Origin: Actinoplanes palleronii
GTDB lineage: Bacteria; Actinomycetota; Actinomycetes; Mycobacteriales; Micromonosporaceae
DNA length: 64,000 bases
Assembly: GCF_016862315.1 (NCBI RefSeq)
Contig: NZ_BOMS01000053.1
Coordinates: 163,631-227,630, forward strand
Reading direction: 5' to 3'
Below are positions 40,508 to 48,309 of this stretch, piece after piece. Under the pieces are notes generated by a model. That model searched no databases, was not told where the DNA came from, and worked only from the letters and a program-made list of their open reading frames with translations. The position numbers were made by a program, and so were the translations under genes. Within the stretch, counting starts at the first letter, position 1; the number at the start of each line of letters is the position of its first letter.

Positions 40508-41566
40508 TTACACCAACCAGCGGGTCAGGTTGCCGAGCGCGGTCCGGATCTCGGGGACCGGGACGAACTCGCCGTCGGTGTGGGCGAGCAGGGGGTCGCC
40601 GGGGCCGTAGTTGACCGCGGGGACGCCGAGGGTGGCGAAGCGGGCGACGTCGGTCCAGCCGAGTTTGGCCTGCGGGGTGCGGCCGACCAGCTCGACGAAC
40701 TCCTTGGCGGCCGGCTGGTCCAGGCCCGGACGCGCGCCCGGTGCGGCATCGGTCACCTCGAGCGCGAAGCCGGTGAAGACCTCGCGCAGGTGGGCCTCGG
40801 CGGCCGCGACGTCGCGGTCCGGTGCGAAGCGGTAGTTGACGAACACCGTGCAGAGGTCCGGGATCACGTTGCCGGCGATGCCGCCCTCGATCTTCACGGC
40901 GTTCAGGCCTTCGTGGTACTGCAGGCCCTCGACGATCGGCCGGCGCGGCTCGTAGGCTCGGAGCACGTCGAGGACGCCGCCGGCGCTGTGGATCGCGTTG
41001 CTGCCGCGCCACGAGCGGGCGGCGTGCGCGGCGACACCGGGCACGGTGATCTTCACGCGCATGGTGCCCTGGCAGCCACCCTCGACCGTGCCGTCGGAGG
41101 GCTCGCCGAGGATCGCGAAGTCGCCGGTCAGCCAGGCCGGGTGGTTGCGCACCAGGCGGCCCAGGCCGTTGAGCTTGGCCGCGACCTCCTCGTGGTCGTA
41201 GAAGACGTAGGTGACGTCGTAACGCGGCGTCGTCAGCAGCGCGGCGAGCTGCAGCATGACGGCCACACCGGCCTTCATGTCGACGGTGCCGCGGCCGCGC
41301 AGCAGGTCGCCGTCCTCGACGACCGGCAGATTGTTCGCGATCGGCACGGTGTCGAGGTGACCGGCGAGCACCACCCGGGTCGCCCGGCCCAGGCCGGTGC
41401 GGGCCACCACGGCGTCACCGTCGCGCAGCACCTCCAGGTGGGCGAACTCCCGCAGCGCGCTCTCCACGGCGTCGGCGAGCTGCTTCTCGTCGCCGCTGAC
41501 CGAGGGGATGTCACAGAGGGTGCGGGTGAGGGCGACGACGTCGCCGGTGAGATCGAGATTCGCCAT
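40508..41566 (-). CDS. dapE: Succinyl-diaminopimelate desuccinylase
   Basis: Zinc M20 hydrolase of lysine/meso-diaminopimelate synthesis. 352 residues. Metal ligands in LAGHLDTVP near residue 70 and GTVDMKAGVA near 97, catalytic and bridging acids in YDHEEV near 132, GEPSDGTVEGGCQGTMRV near 160, and NYGPGDPLLAHTDGEFV near the C-terminus. The Glu in PSDG and the GCQGTM segment match actinobacterial DapE. ArgE is the main alternative, but the ArgJ cycle here makes ArgE unnecessary. Divergent from argH across a 96-bp gap. Confidence 0.93.
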   Translation of the reverse strand: MANLDLTGDVVALTRTLCDIPSVSGDEKQLADAVESALREFAHLEVLRDGDAVVARTGLGRATRVVLAGHLDTVPIANNLPVVEDGDLLRGRGTVDMKAGVAVMLQLAALLTTPRYDVTYVFYDHEEVAAKLNGLGRLVRNHPAWLTGDFAILGEPSDGTVEGGCQGTMRVKITVPGVAAHAARSWRGSNAIHSAGGVLDVLRAYEPRRPIVEGLQYHEGLNAVKIEGGIAGNVIPDLCTVFVNYRFAPDRDVAAAEAHLREVFTGFALEVTDAAPGARPGLDQPAAKEFVELVGRTPQAKLGWTDVARFATLGVPAVNYGPGDPLLAHTDGEFVPVPEIRTALGNLTRWLV

Positions 41567-41589
41567 GCTGTAACTTTATCAGATGTGTG

Positions 41590-41601
41590 GCATTATTATG
41601 C
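41590..41601. promoter_or_regulatory. Candidate ARG box upstream of argH
   Basis: GCAT-TATT-ATGC palindrome in an A/T-rich patch (41570-41602) between dapE and argH. It shares GCAT-N4-ATGC with the site upstream of argC. Probably the ArgR site that brings the separate argH gene into the arginine regulon; it could also affect dapE. Confidence 0.65.
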
Positions 41602-41662
41602 AGGCCGTGGTTGACGATAGGGTCGACCAGGAATGCACAGAGTGAACGATCGAGGAGTGGGT

Positions 41663-43096
41663 GTGCCGGAGAGTGACGAGCCGACCAGGCTTTGGGGTGC
41701 GCGGTTCGCCGGCGGGCCGGCGGAAGCCCTGGCCCGGTTGAGCGTCAGCGTCCAGTTCGACTGGCGCCTCGCGCCGTACGACCTGCTCGCCTCCCGCGCG
41801 CACGCCCGCGTGCTGGCGAACGCGGGTCTGCTCGACGCGGACGAGCTGGGCAAGATGCTGGCCGCGCTGGACGACCTGGAGTCGGCCTGCGCCGCCGGTG
41901 AGTTCCGCCCCACCATCGAGGACGAGGACGTGCACACCGCGCTGGAGCGCGGCCTGCTGGAGCGCCTCGGCGCGCTCGGCGGCAAGCTGCGCGCCGGCCG
42001 GTCCCGCAACGACCAGGTCGCCACCGACCTGCGGCTCTACCTGCGCGACCACGCCCGCGGGGTGGCCGTCGCGCTGATCGAGCTGGCCGACGCGCTGACC
42101 GAGCAGGCGGCCCGCAACGTCGACACCGCGGCGCCCGGCCTGACCCACGTGCAGCACGCACAGCCGGTCAGCTTCGGGCACTGGCTGCTGGCCCACGTCC
42201 AGCCGCTGCTGCGCGACCTGGAGCGGCTCCGCGACTGGGACGTGCGGACCGCGATCAGCCCGCTCGGCTCCGGCGCGCTGGCCGGCTCGTCGCTGCCGCT
42301 GGACCCGGCCGCCGTCGCCCGCGAGCTGGGCTTCTCCGCGCCGGCGGAGAACTCGATGGACGCCGTCGCCGACCGTGACTTCGTCGCCGAGTTCCTGTTC
42401 ACCACCGCGCTGATCGGCGTGCACCTGTCCCGCCTCGGCGAGGAGGTGGTCCTCTGGACCTCCACCGAGTTCGGCTGGGTGGAGCTCGACGACGCGTTCG
42501 CCACCGGTTCGTCGATCATGCCGCAGAAGAAGAACGCGGACATCGCCGAACTGGCCCGTGGCAAGAGCGGCCGCCTGATCGGCGGCCTGGTCACGGTGCT
42601 GACCATGCTCAAGGGACTGCCGCTGACGTACGACCGGGACATGCAGGAGGACAAGGAGCCCGCCTTCGACGCGGTCGACACCCTGGAGCTGCTGCTGCCC
42701 GCCCTGGCCGGGATGATCTCCACGATGACCGTCCGGGTGGACCGGCTGGCCGCCGCGGCGCCGGTCGGCTTCTCCCTGGCCACCGAGGTGGCCGACTGGC
42801 TGGTCCGCCGGGGCGTGCCGTTCCGCGACGCGCACGAGATCACCGGGAAGCTGGTGGCGCTGTGCTCGGCCCGGGAGTGCGAGCTCGAGGACCTGTCCGA
42901 CGAGGACCTGAAGACGGTCAGCGACCATCTGGACCCGTCGGTGCGTGAGGTGCTGTCGGTGTCGTCGGCGCTGGCCGCGCGGAAGACGAAGGGCTCGACC
43001 GGGCCTGGGCCGGTGCGCGAGCAGCTGGCCACGGTCGAGCACAAGCTGGACACCTGGCGGCAGTGGGCCGTGGAGACGGTCGTCCCGCGCCGCTGA
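41663..43096 (+). CDS. argH: Argininosuccinate lyase
   Basis: Releases arginine and fumarate. 477 residues from GTG 41663, chosen for AGGAG six bases upstream; the frame extends to ATG 41633. LWGARFAGGPAEALARLSVS at the N-terminus, DEDVHTALERGLLERLG, GRSRNDQVATDLRLYLRDH, THVQHAQPVSFGHWLL and the catalytic Ser loop GSSIMPQKKNADIAELARGK near 287. Separated from argG by about 3.4 kb holding the TetR/monooxygenase pair and dapE. Confidence 0.97.
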   Translation: MPESDEPTRLWGARFAGGPAEALARLSVSVQFDWRLAPYDLLASRAHARVLANAGLLDADELGKMLAALDDLESACAAGEFRPTIEDEDVHTALERGLLERLGALGGKLRAGRSRNDQVATDLRLYLRDHARGVAVALIELADALTEQAARNVDTAAPGLTHVQHAQPVSFGHWLLAHVQPLLRDLERLRDWDVRTAISPLGSGALAGSSLPLDPAAVARELGFSAPAENSMDAVADRDFVAEFLFTTALIGVHLSRLGEEVVLWTSTEFGWVELDDAFATGSSIMPQKKNADIAELARGKSGRLIGGLVTVLTMLKGLPLTYDRDMQEDKEPAFDAVDTLELLLPALAGMISTMTVRVDRLAAAAPVGFSLATEVADWLVRRGVPFRDAHEITGKLVALCSARECELEDLSDEDLKTVSDHLDPSVREVLSVSSALAARKTKGSTGPGPVREQLATVEHKLDTWRQWAVETVVPRR

Positions 43097-43155
43097 CGCC
43101 GTCGCCGGCCAGCCGCCCCATGTGACGGGAGTCACATTCGGGCGGCTGGCTTGTG

Positions 43156-43345
43156 CTGCAAGAGATCTGCATGTGCTTGCGGGAGCTGCCGGATGACGTC
43201 GCCGTCGCAGGTCGCCAGCGCGGCGATCTGCGCGTCACCAGCGCCGGCGCCTGCCGCTCAAAGGAGTCGGAGAACACGCTCTCTTGAGCGGCGGCGCGGA
43301 TTTCTCTGGCAGATCGTGCAAGAAGTTGCAGCAAGTTTCTTTCAG
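43156..43345. promoter_or_regulatory. GCAAG/CTTGC motif cluster between argH and the LacI gene
   Basis: The 302-bp convergent gap (43097-43398) holds CTGCAAG (43156-43162), GCTTGC (43175-43180), GCAAG (43318-43322) and TTGCAGCAAG (43326-43335). CTGCAAG is also present in the malE promoter. They may be extra sites for the LacI-family protein, placed at the 3' end of its own gene. Confidence 0.4.
43254..43291. terminator. Hairpin between argH and the LacI gene
   Basis: CCGCTCAA (43254-43261) pairs with TTGAGCGG (43284-43291), a perfect 8-bp stem with a 22-nt partly self-complementary loop, in the gap between converging genes. Confidence 0.5.
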
Positions 43346-43398
43346 CGGCCGGCTCAGGGGCCGACTCAGGGTGCGGATCGGGCCCGGCTCGGGCCGGA

Positions 43399-44448
43399 TC
43401 AGGCGGCCGGGGTGTTCGCCGTCAACGCGCGGTGCGCGGGCGCCATCGCGGTCGAGTTCCGGACCACCAGCTCGGGGCGGAAAAGGTACTCCGACCTGTC
43501 CGAACCGTGCCCGTTGATCTCGTCCACCAGGGAGCGGACCGCGGCCACCGCCATCGAGGAGACCGGCTGGCGCAGCGTGGTCAGCGGCGGGTCGGTGAAC
43601 GCCATCAGCGGCGAGTCGTCGAACCCGATGATCGACACCTCGGTCGGCACCGTCATCCCGCGGCGTCGCGCGGCCCGGATCGCGCCCAGCGCCATCAGGT
43701 CGGAACCGCAGATGATGCCGGTGACGCCCTTGTTCAGCAGGCGTTCCGCGGCCACCTCGCCGCCCTCGACGCCGAACAGGGTCAGCTCCACCAGGTCGTC
43801 CACCTCGGCGGCCGGCACACCCAGCTCGCGCTGGATCGCCACCCGGTAGCCGGCCAGCTTGCGCTGCACCGGGCTGAACCGGTGCGGGCCGGAGATCATC
43901 CCGATCCGGCGGTGGCCGAGCGAGGCCAGGTGCCCCACCGCCAGGTCGCCGGCGAGCTGCTCGTCGCACGAGACGAACGGCGCGTTGATGCCGTTGGTGT
44001 GCCCGTTGACCAGCACGATCGGCAGCGGCCGGGCCAGCAGCCGGCGGTACCGCTCGACGTCGGCGGTGGTGTCCGCGTGCAGGCCGGAGACGAAGACGAT
44101 GCCGGAGACCTGCCGGTCGAGCAGCATCTCCACGTACTCGTCCTCGGTGACGCCGCCCGGTGACTGGGTGCAGAGCACCGGGGTGTACCCGGACTGGGCC
44201 AGGGTCGACTCGATGACCTGGGCGAACGCCGGGAAGATCGGGTTGTCCAGCTCGGGCACGACCAGGCCGACCAGGCCGGCGCTGCGTTTGCGGAGTCGCT
44301 CGGGGCGCTCGTAGCCGAGCACGTCGAGGGCGGTGAGGACCGCCTGCCGGGTTTCCGGGGAGACGCCCGGGCGGTCGTTGATGACGCGAGAGACCGTCGC
44401 CTCGCTGACCTGGGCTTGACGGGCGATGTCCGCCATCCGTGCACGCAT
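43399..44448 (-). CDS. LacI-family regulator of the maltodextrin locus
   Basis: 349 residues. N-terminal HTH and hinge: MADIARQAQVSEATVSRVIN near residue 5 and RPGVSPETRQAVLTALDVLGYER. The sugar-binding periplasmic-like core (about 65-335) has VGLVVPELDNPIFPAFAQVI, VNGHTNGINAPFVSCDEQLA, CGSDLMALGAIRAARRRGM and DDSPLMAFTDPPLTTLRQP. ATG 44448 begins right before the HTH. It diverges from malEFG with GCAAG/CTTGC palindromes between, like MalR of Streptomyces, so maltose-type sugars are the likely inducers. Confidence 0.93.
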   Translation of the reverse strand: MRARMADIARQAQVSEATVSRVINDRPGVSPETRQAVLTALDVLGYERPERLRKRSAGLVGLVVPELDNPIFPAFAQVIESTLAQSGYTPVLCTQSPGGVTEDEYVEMLLDRQVSGIVFVSGLHADTTADVERYRRLLARPLPIVLVNGHTNGINAPFVSCDEQLAGDLAVGHLASLGHRRIGMISGPHRFSPVQRKLAGYRVAIQRELGVPAAEVDDLVELTLFGVEGGEVAAERLLNKGVTGIICGSDLMALGAIRAARRRGMTVPTEVSIIGFDDSPLMAFTDPPLTTLRQPVSSMAVAAVRSLVDEINGHGSDRSEYLFRPELVVRNSTAMAPAHRALTANTPAA

Positions 44449-44485
44449 GTTGCCACTGTAGTGCCGAGCTGTTACCGGCCATCGT

Positions 44486-44519
44486 CTTGCAAGCCCTTCC
44501 ATTGACTGCAAGAGCTTGC
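44486..44519. promoter_or_regulatory. Probable operators for the LacI-family regulator at malE
   Basis: CTTGCAAG (44486-44493, perfect 8-mer) and GCAAG-AG-CTTGC (44508-44519, 5+2+5) in the 185-bp gap between regulator and malE. CTGCAAG (44506-44512) is the reverse of the CTTGCAG heptamer I recall from Streptomyces malR-malE regions. TTGACT at 44502-44507 could be a -35 overlapped by the second site; I see no well-spaced -10. Confidence 0.65.
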
Positions 44520-44633
44520 TAACGTCCCGGCAACAAGGACGACACCTTACCGATCTTGTGAGCGCCGTGTCATGCCTGCGCTCAGGACACCCCTTTTCTC
44601 GTGCTAAATCCGTTTAAGAACGGGAGTATTTCC

Positions 44634-45884
44634 ATGCGCATTCGCACCGCAGGAGTGTTTGCGGCGAGCATGCTCTGCCTGGTCGGCGCCGCGGCTTGTG
44701 GCGACGGCAAGGACGACAAGGCCGCCGGGCCGAAGGCGTCCGCCGCCACCGGCGAGCTGGTGATCTGGGCCGACGACAAGCGCTCCGCCGCGCTCAAGCC
44801 GTTCGCCGACAAGTTCGGCCAGGAGAACGGCGTCACCGTCAAGATCCAGGCGATCTCCAAGGACCAGCAGACCACCTTCCTGACCGCCTCCCAGCAGGGC
44901 AGCGGCCCGGACGTGATGGTCGGCGCGCACGACTGGATCGGCAACCTCGTGCAGAACGGGGCGGTCGACCCGGTCCAGCTCTCCGACGAGCAGAAGAGCG
45001 GCATCCAGCCCGGCGCGCTGAAGGCGGTCACCTTCAACAGCCAGACGTACGGCGTCCCGTACGCCACCGAGAACCTCGGCCTGATCCGCAACACCGAGCT
45101 GGCCCCGGCCGCACCGGCCACCATCGAGGACCTGGTCGCCACGGGCAAGAAGCTGAAGGCCGACAAGAAGGTCTCCGAGATCCTCTGCCTGCAGTCCGGC
45201 CAGAACGGCGACGCCTACCACGCCTACCCGCTGTACGCCTCGGCCGGCGGTTACCTGTTCGGCACGGCCGCGGACGGTGGCTACGACGCCAAGGACCTCG
45301 GTGTCGGCAAGGAGGGTTCGATCGCGGCGTTCGAGAAGCTGCGCGCCCTCGGCGAGAAGGGTGACGGCGCCCTGAAGCGGTCGATCAGCCCGGACAACGC
45401 GATCGCGACGTTCACCGGCAAGAAGTGCGCGTTCCTGGTCTCCGGCCCGTGGGCGACCGCGGACGTGAAGAAGGCCGGCCTCAAGTACGACATCTCCGCC
45501 GTCCCCGGGTTCAAGGGCGGCAAGGAGGCCACCCCGTTCCTCGGTGTGCAGACCTTCTACGTCGCGTCGAAGGGCAAGAACAAGGCCCTCGCCCAGGAGT
45601 TCGTCACCAACTACGTGACCACCCCGGAGCTGGCCGTCGCGCTCTACGACGCCGAGCCCCGCCCGCCGGCGCTGACCGCGGCCCTGGAGCAGGTCAAGGC
45701 GCAGGACCCGGACCTGGCCAAGTGGGCCGAGGCCGGCAAGAACGCCATCCCGCTGCCGGCGATCCCGGAGATGGCCGCGATCTGGGAGCCGTTCGGCAAG
45801 GCCGAGGCGGCCGTGATCGGCGGCGCCGACGCCAAGACCACCGTCGCCGCGGCAGCCAAGACGATCTCGGCTCAGATCAAGTAA
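44634..45884 (+). CDS. malE: Maltose/maltodextrin-binding lipoprotein
   Basis: Extracellular sugar-binding protein (SBP_bac_1), 416 residues from ATG 44634 with GGGAG upstream. Lipoprotein signal: RIRTAGVFAASMLCLVGAAAC, where the last Cys (residue 22) is the lipidation site. The mature part has ELVIWADDKRSAALKPFADK, GSGPDVMVGAHDWIGNL, YGVPYATENLGLIRN and GKKCAFLVSGPWATADVK, with several aromatic residues for sugar stacking. First gene of malEFG-GH13; stop shares one base with malF. Confidence 0.94.
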   Translation: MRIRTAGVFAASMLCLVGAAACGDGKDDKAAGPKASAATGELVIWADDKRSAALKPFADKFGQENGVTVKIQAISKDQQTTFLTASQQGSGPDVMVGAHDWIGNLVQNGAVDPVQLSDEQKSGIQPGALKAVTFNSQTYGVPYATENLGLIRNTELAPAAPATIEDLVATGKKLKADKKVSEILCLQSGQNGDAYHAYPLYASAGGYLFGTAADGGYDAKDLGVGKEGSIAAFEKLRALGEKGDGALKRSISPDNAIATFTGKKCAFLVSGPWATADVKKAGLKYDISAVPGFKGGKEATPFLGVQTFYVASKGKNKALAQEFVTNYVTTPELAVALYDAEPRPPALTAALEQVKAQDPDLAKWAEAGKNAIPLPAIPEMAAIWEPFGKAEAAVIGGADAKTTVAAAAKTISAQIK

Positions 45885-47455
45885 TGACGACGCAGCTCGG
45901 AGGGCCCGCCACCCAGCGGGTCCTCCCCGTCACGGAGCCCCCGGCGGAGCGGTCCGTCACCGCGGCCGGGCTGATCACCAAGGTGCTGCTGCTCGGGCTG
46001 CTCGTCGCGGTCGCCGTCTGGGCGGCGTTCCCGCTGATCGCCGGCGACCACTGGGTCGGCCTGGGCGTCCTGGTCACGACGACCGCCGGACTGCTCTACC
46101 TGTACCTCACGCCGCGGCACGTCCCGGCGAAGTACCTGGTCCCGGGCACCATCTTCCTGATCATCTTCCAGATCTTCCCGGTGCTCTACACGGCGAGCAC
46201 GGCGTTCACCAACTTCGGCGACGGTCACCGGGGGAGCAAGGCGGACGCGGTCACCGCGATTCAGACCGGCTCGGTCACCCGGGTGCCGGGCTCCACCGAG
46301 TACCGGCTGCGGATCGCCACCCAGGGCGACCCGGCCACCGGCGCGCTGGTCTTCCTGATCACCGATCCGGCCACCGGGCAGGTGCAGATCGGTGACGCCG
46401 GCGGGCTGCGGCCGGCCGACGGGAACCCGCCGGCCGGGTACACCGTGCTCACCGCGGGGCAGGCCAGCACGCGGAGCGCGGAGATCACCGACTTCGCGGT
46501 GCCGACCGCGGCGGGCGCGATCCGCTCGGCCGGACTGTCCCGGGCGTACGAGGGCAAGGCGGTCCGGGCGTACGACGCCGTGGCCGACGCCATCAAGGAC
46601 ACCGTCACCGGCAAGGTGTGGCCGGCGGACGAGTCGGCCGGCGCGTTCGTGGCGGCCGACGGCGAGCGCCTGGCCCAGGGCTGGAAGGTCAACGTCGGGT
46701 TCGCCAACTTCACCCGGGCGTTCACCGACGACGACGTCGCGAGCGCCTTCCTCGGCACGCTGATCTGGGACTTCGTCTTCGCGATCGGCTCCACCGGCGG
46801 CACGTTCGTGTTCGGCATGTTCTGCGCGATCGCGCTCCAGTCGACCCGGATGCGGTTCCGCGGGCTCTACCGGATCCTGATGGTCCTGCCGTACGCCATG
46901 CCGTCGTTCGCGATGCTGCTGGTCTGGCGGGACATGTTCAACACCGACTTCGGCCTGATCAACAACGTGCTCGGCATCCACGTGGACTGGCTCGGCACTC
47001 CGATCACCGCACAGTTCGCGGTGCTGCTGGTCCAGCTGTGGCTCGGGTATCCGTACATGTTCCTGGTGACCACCGGTGCGCTGCAGGCGATACCGGGGGA
47101 GCTGACCGACGCGACCAAGGTGGACGGTGCTGGGCCGTTCCAGTCGTTCCGCCGGGTCAAGCTGCCGCTGCTGCTCATCGCGCTGACCCCGCTGCTGATC
47201 TCGTCGTTCGCGTTCAACTTCAACAACTTCAACGCGATCTTCCTGACCACCGAGGGCGGCCCGTTCCCGGCCGACAATCCGAACAGCGGGGCGACCGACC
47301 TGCTGATCACGTACACGTATCGCCTGGCCTTCGGCGGATCCGGCGCCCAGTACGGCTTCGCCGCGGCCGTCTCGATCTTCATCTTCATGATCGTGGCCGT
47401 GGTCTCCGCGGTGAGCTTCCGGCGCACCCGCGCACAGGAAGAGGTCTACTCATGA
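45884..47455 (+). CDS. malF: Maltose ABC transporter permease MalF
   Basis: Membrane permease, 523 residues, as long as true MalF. Two N-terminal helices (VLLLGLLVAVAVWAAFPL and the GVLVTTTAGLLYLYL region), a third near 90, then a roughly 190-residue extracellular P2-like insertion (about 105-295) that contacts MalE, then the helical core. EAA loop for the ATPase: LQAIPGELTDATKVDGAGPFQSFRRVKLPLL read in two parts near 410-440. Begins on the malE stop (TAATG) and overlaps malG (ATGA). Confidence 0.95.
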   Translation: MTTQLGGPATQRVLPVTEPPAERSVTAAGLITKVLLLGLLVAVAVWAAFPLIAGDHWVGLGVLVTTTAGLLYLYLTPRHVPAKYLVPGTIFLIIFQIFPVLYTASTAFTNFGDGHRGSKADAVTAIQTGSVTRVPGSTEYRLRIATQGDPATGALVFLITDPATGQVQIGDAGGLRPADGNPPAGYTVLTAGQASTRSAEITDFAVPTAAGAIRSAGLSRAYEGKAVRAYDAVADAIKDTVTGKVWPADESAGAFVAADGERLAQGWKVNVGFANFTRAFTDDDVASAFLGTLIWDFVFAIGSTGGTFVFGMFCAIALQSTRMRFRGLYRILMVLPYAMPSFAMLLVWRDMFNTDFGLINNVLGIHVDWLGTPITAQFAVLLVQLWLGYPYMFLVTTGALQAIPGELTDATKVDGAGPFQSFRRVKLPLLLIALTPLLISSFAFNFNNFNAIFLTTEGGPFPADNPNSGATDLLITYTYRLAFGGSGAQYGFAAAVSIFIFMIVAVVSAVSFRRTRAQEEVYS

Positions 47456-48309
47456 CGGCGACAGCAAAGTGGATCAAGCAGGTCGGGTGGCGTCACCTGG
47501 TCGCGATCCTGGCCGTGCTCTTCTCGCTCGGGCCGATCGCCTTCGTGCTCTCCGCGGCGGTCAACCCGCTGGGAACACTCTCGTCGAGTTCCTTGGTGCC
47601 GAGCGGAGTGTCACCGGACAACTTCTCGCGGCTGTGGAGCGACACCGACTTCGGGCACTGGTTCGTCAACTCGGTCGTGATCGCCGCCCTGGCCAGTTTC
47701 CTGTCGGTGTTCCTCTCCGCGCTGGCGGCGTTCGCGTTCAGCCGGCGGCGGTTCCGGGGCCGGCGCACCGGTCTGCTGGCGCTGCTGCTGATCCAGATGT
47801 TCCCGCAGTTCCTGGCGATCGTCGCGCTGTTCCTGATCTTCTCGACGGTCACCGACCTGTGGCCACCGATCGGCTTCAACACCTGGTGGGGCATGGTCCT
47901 GATCTACCTGGGCGGCGCGCTGGGCGTGAACACCTGGCTGATGAAGGGCTTCTTCGACACGGTCCCGAAGGAGCTGGACGAGTCGGCGCACGTGGACGGC
48001 GCCTCCCACGTACAGATCTTCTTCAAGATCCTGCTGCCGCTGGTGTCGCCGATCCTCGCGGTCAGCGGACTGCTCGCGTTCATCGGCACCATCAACGAGT
48101 TCCTGATCGCCAACGTGTTCCTGCGCGACGGCGCCGCCAAGACGCTCTCGGTCGGCCTGTACGGCCTGGTGCAGGGCTCGGAGCGGAACACCAACTTCGG
48201 GATGTTCTGCGCCGGCACGCTGCTCACCGCGATCCCGACCGTGGGTGTGTTCATGTACCTGCAGCGCTACATCGTGGAGGGTCTCAGCGCGGGTGCGGTG
48301 AAGGGATGA
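47452..48309 (+). CDS. malG: Maltose ABC transporter permease MalG
   Basis: Second permease subunit, 285 residues with six membrane helices. EAA loop: FDTVPKELDESAHVDGASHV followed by FFKILLPL. GYP-type periplasmic loops and the MalG ending YIVEGLSAGAVKG are present. No MalK-type ATPase gene is here; in actinomycetes MalEFG normally shares the general ATPase MsiK. Overlaps malF and the GH13 gene by 4 nt each. Confidence 0.95.
   Translation: MTATAKWIKQVGWRHLVAILAVLFSLGPIAFVLSAAVNPLGTLSSSSLVPSGVSPDNFSRLWSDTDFGHWFVNSVVIAALASFLSVFLSALAAFAFSRRRFRGRRTGLLALLLIQMFPQFLAIVALFLIFSTVTDLWPPIGFNTWWGMVLIYLGGALGVNTWLMKGFFDTVPKELDESAHVDGASHVQIFFKILLPLVSPILAVSGLLAFIGTINEFLIANVFLRDGAAKTLSVGLYGLVQGSERNTNFGMFCAGTLLTAIPTVGVFMYLQRYIVEGLSAGAVKG

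Noticed and set aside
40508..41566. argE instead of dapE for the M20 hydrolase
   Set aside because: The operon has a bifunctional-type ArgJ, which makes ArgE unnecessary, and the GEPSDG and GCQGTM segments fit actinobacterial DapE better.
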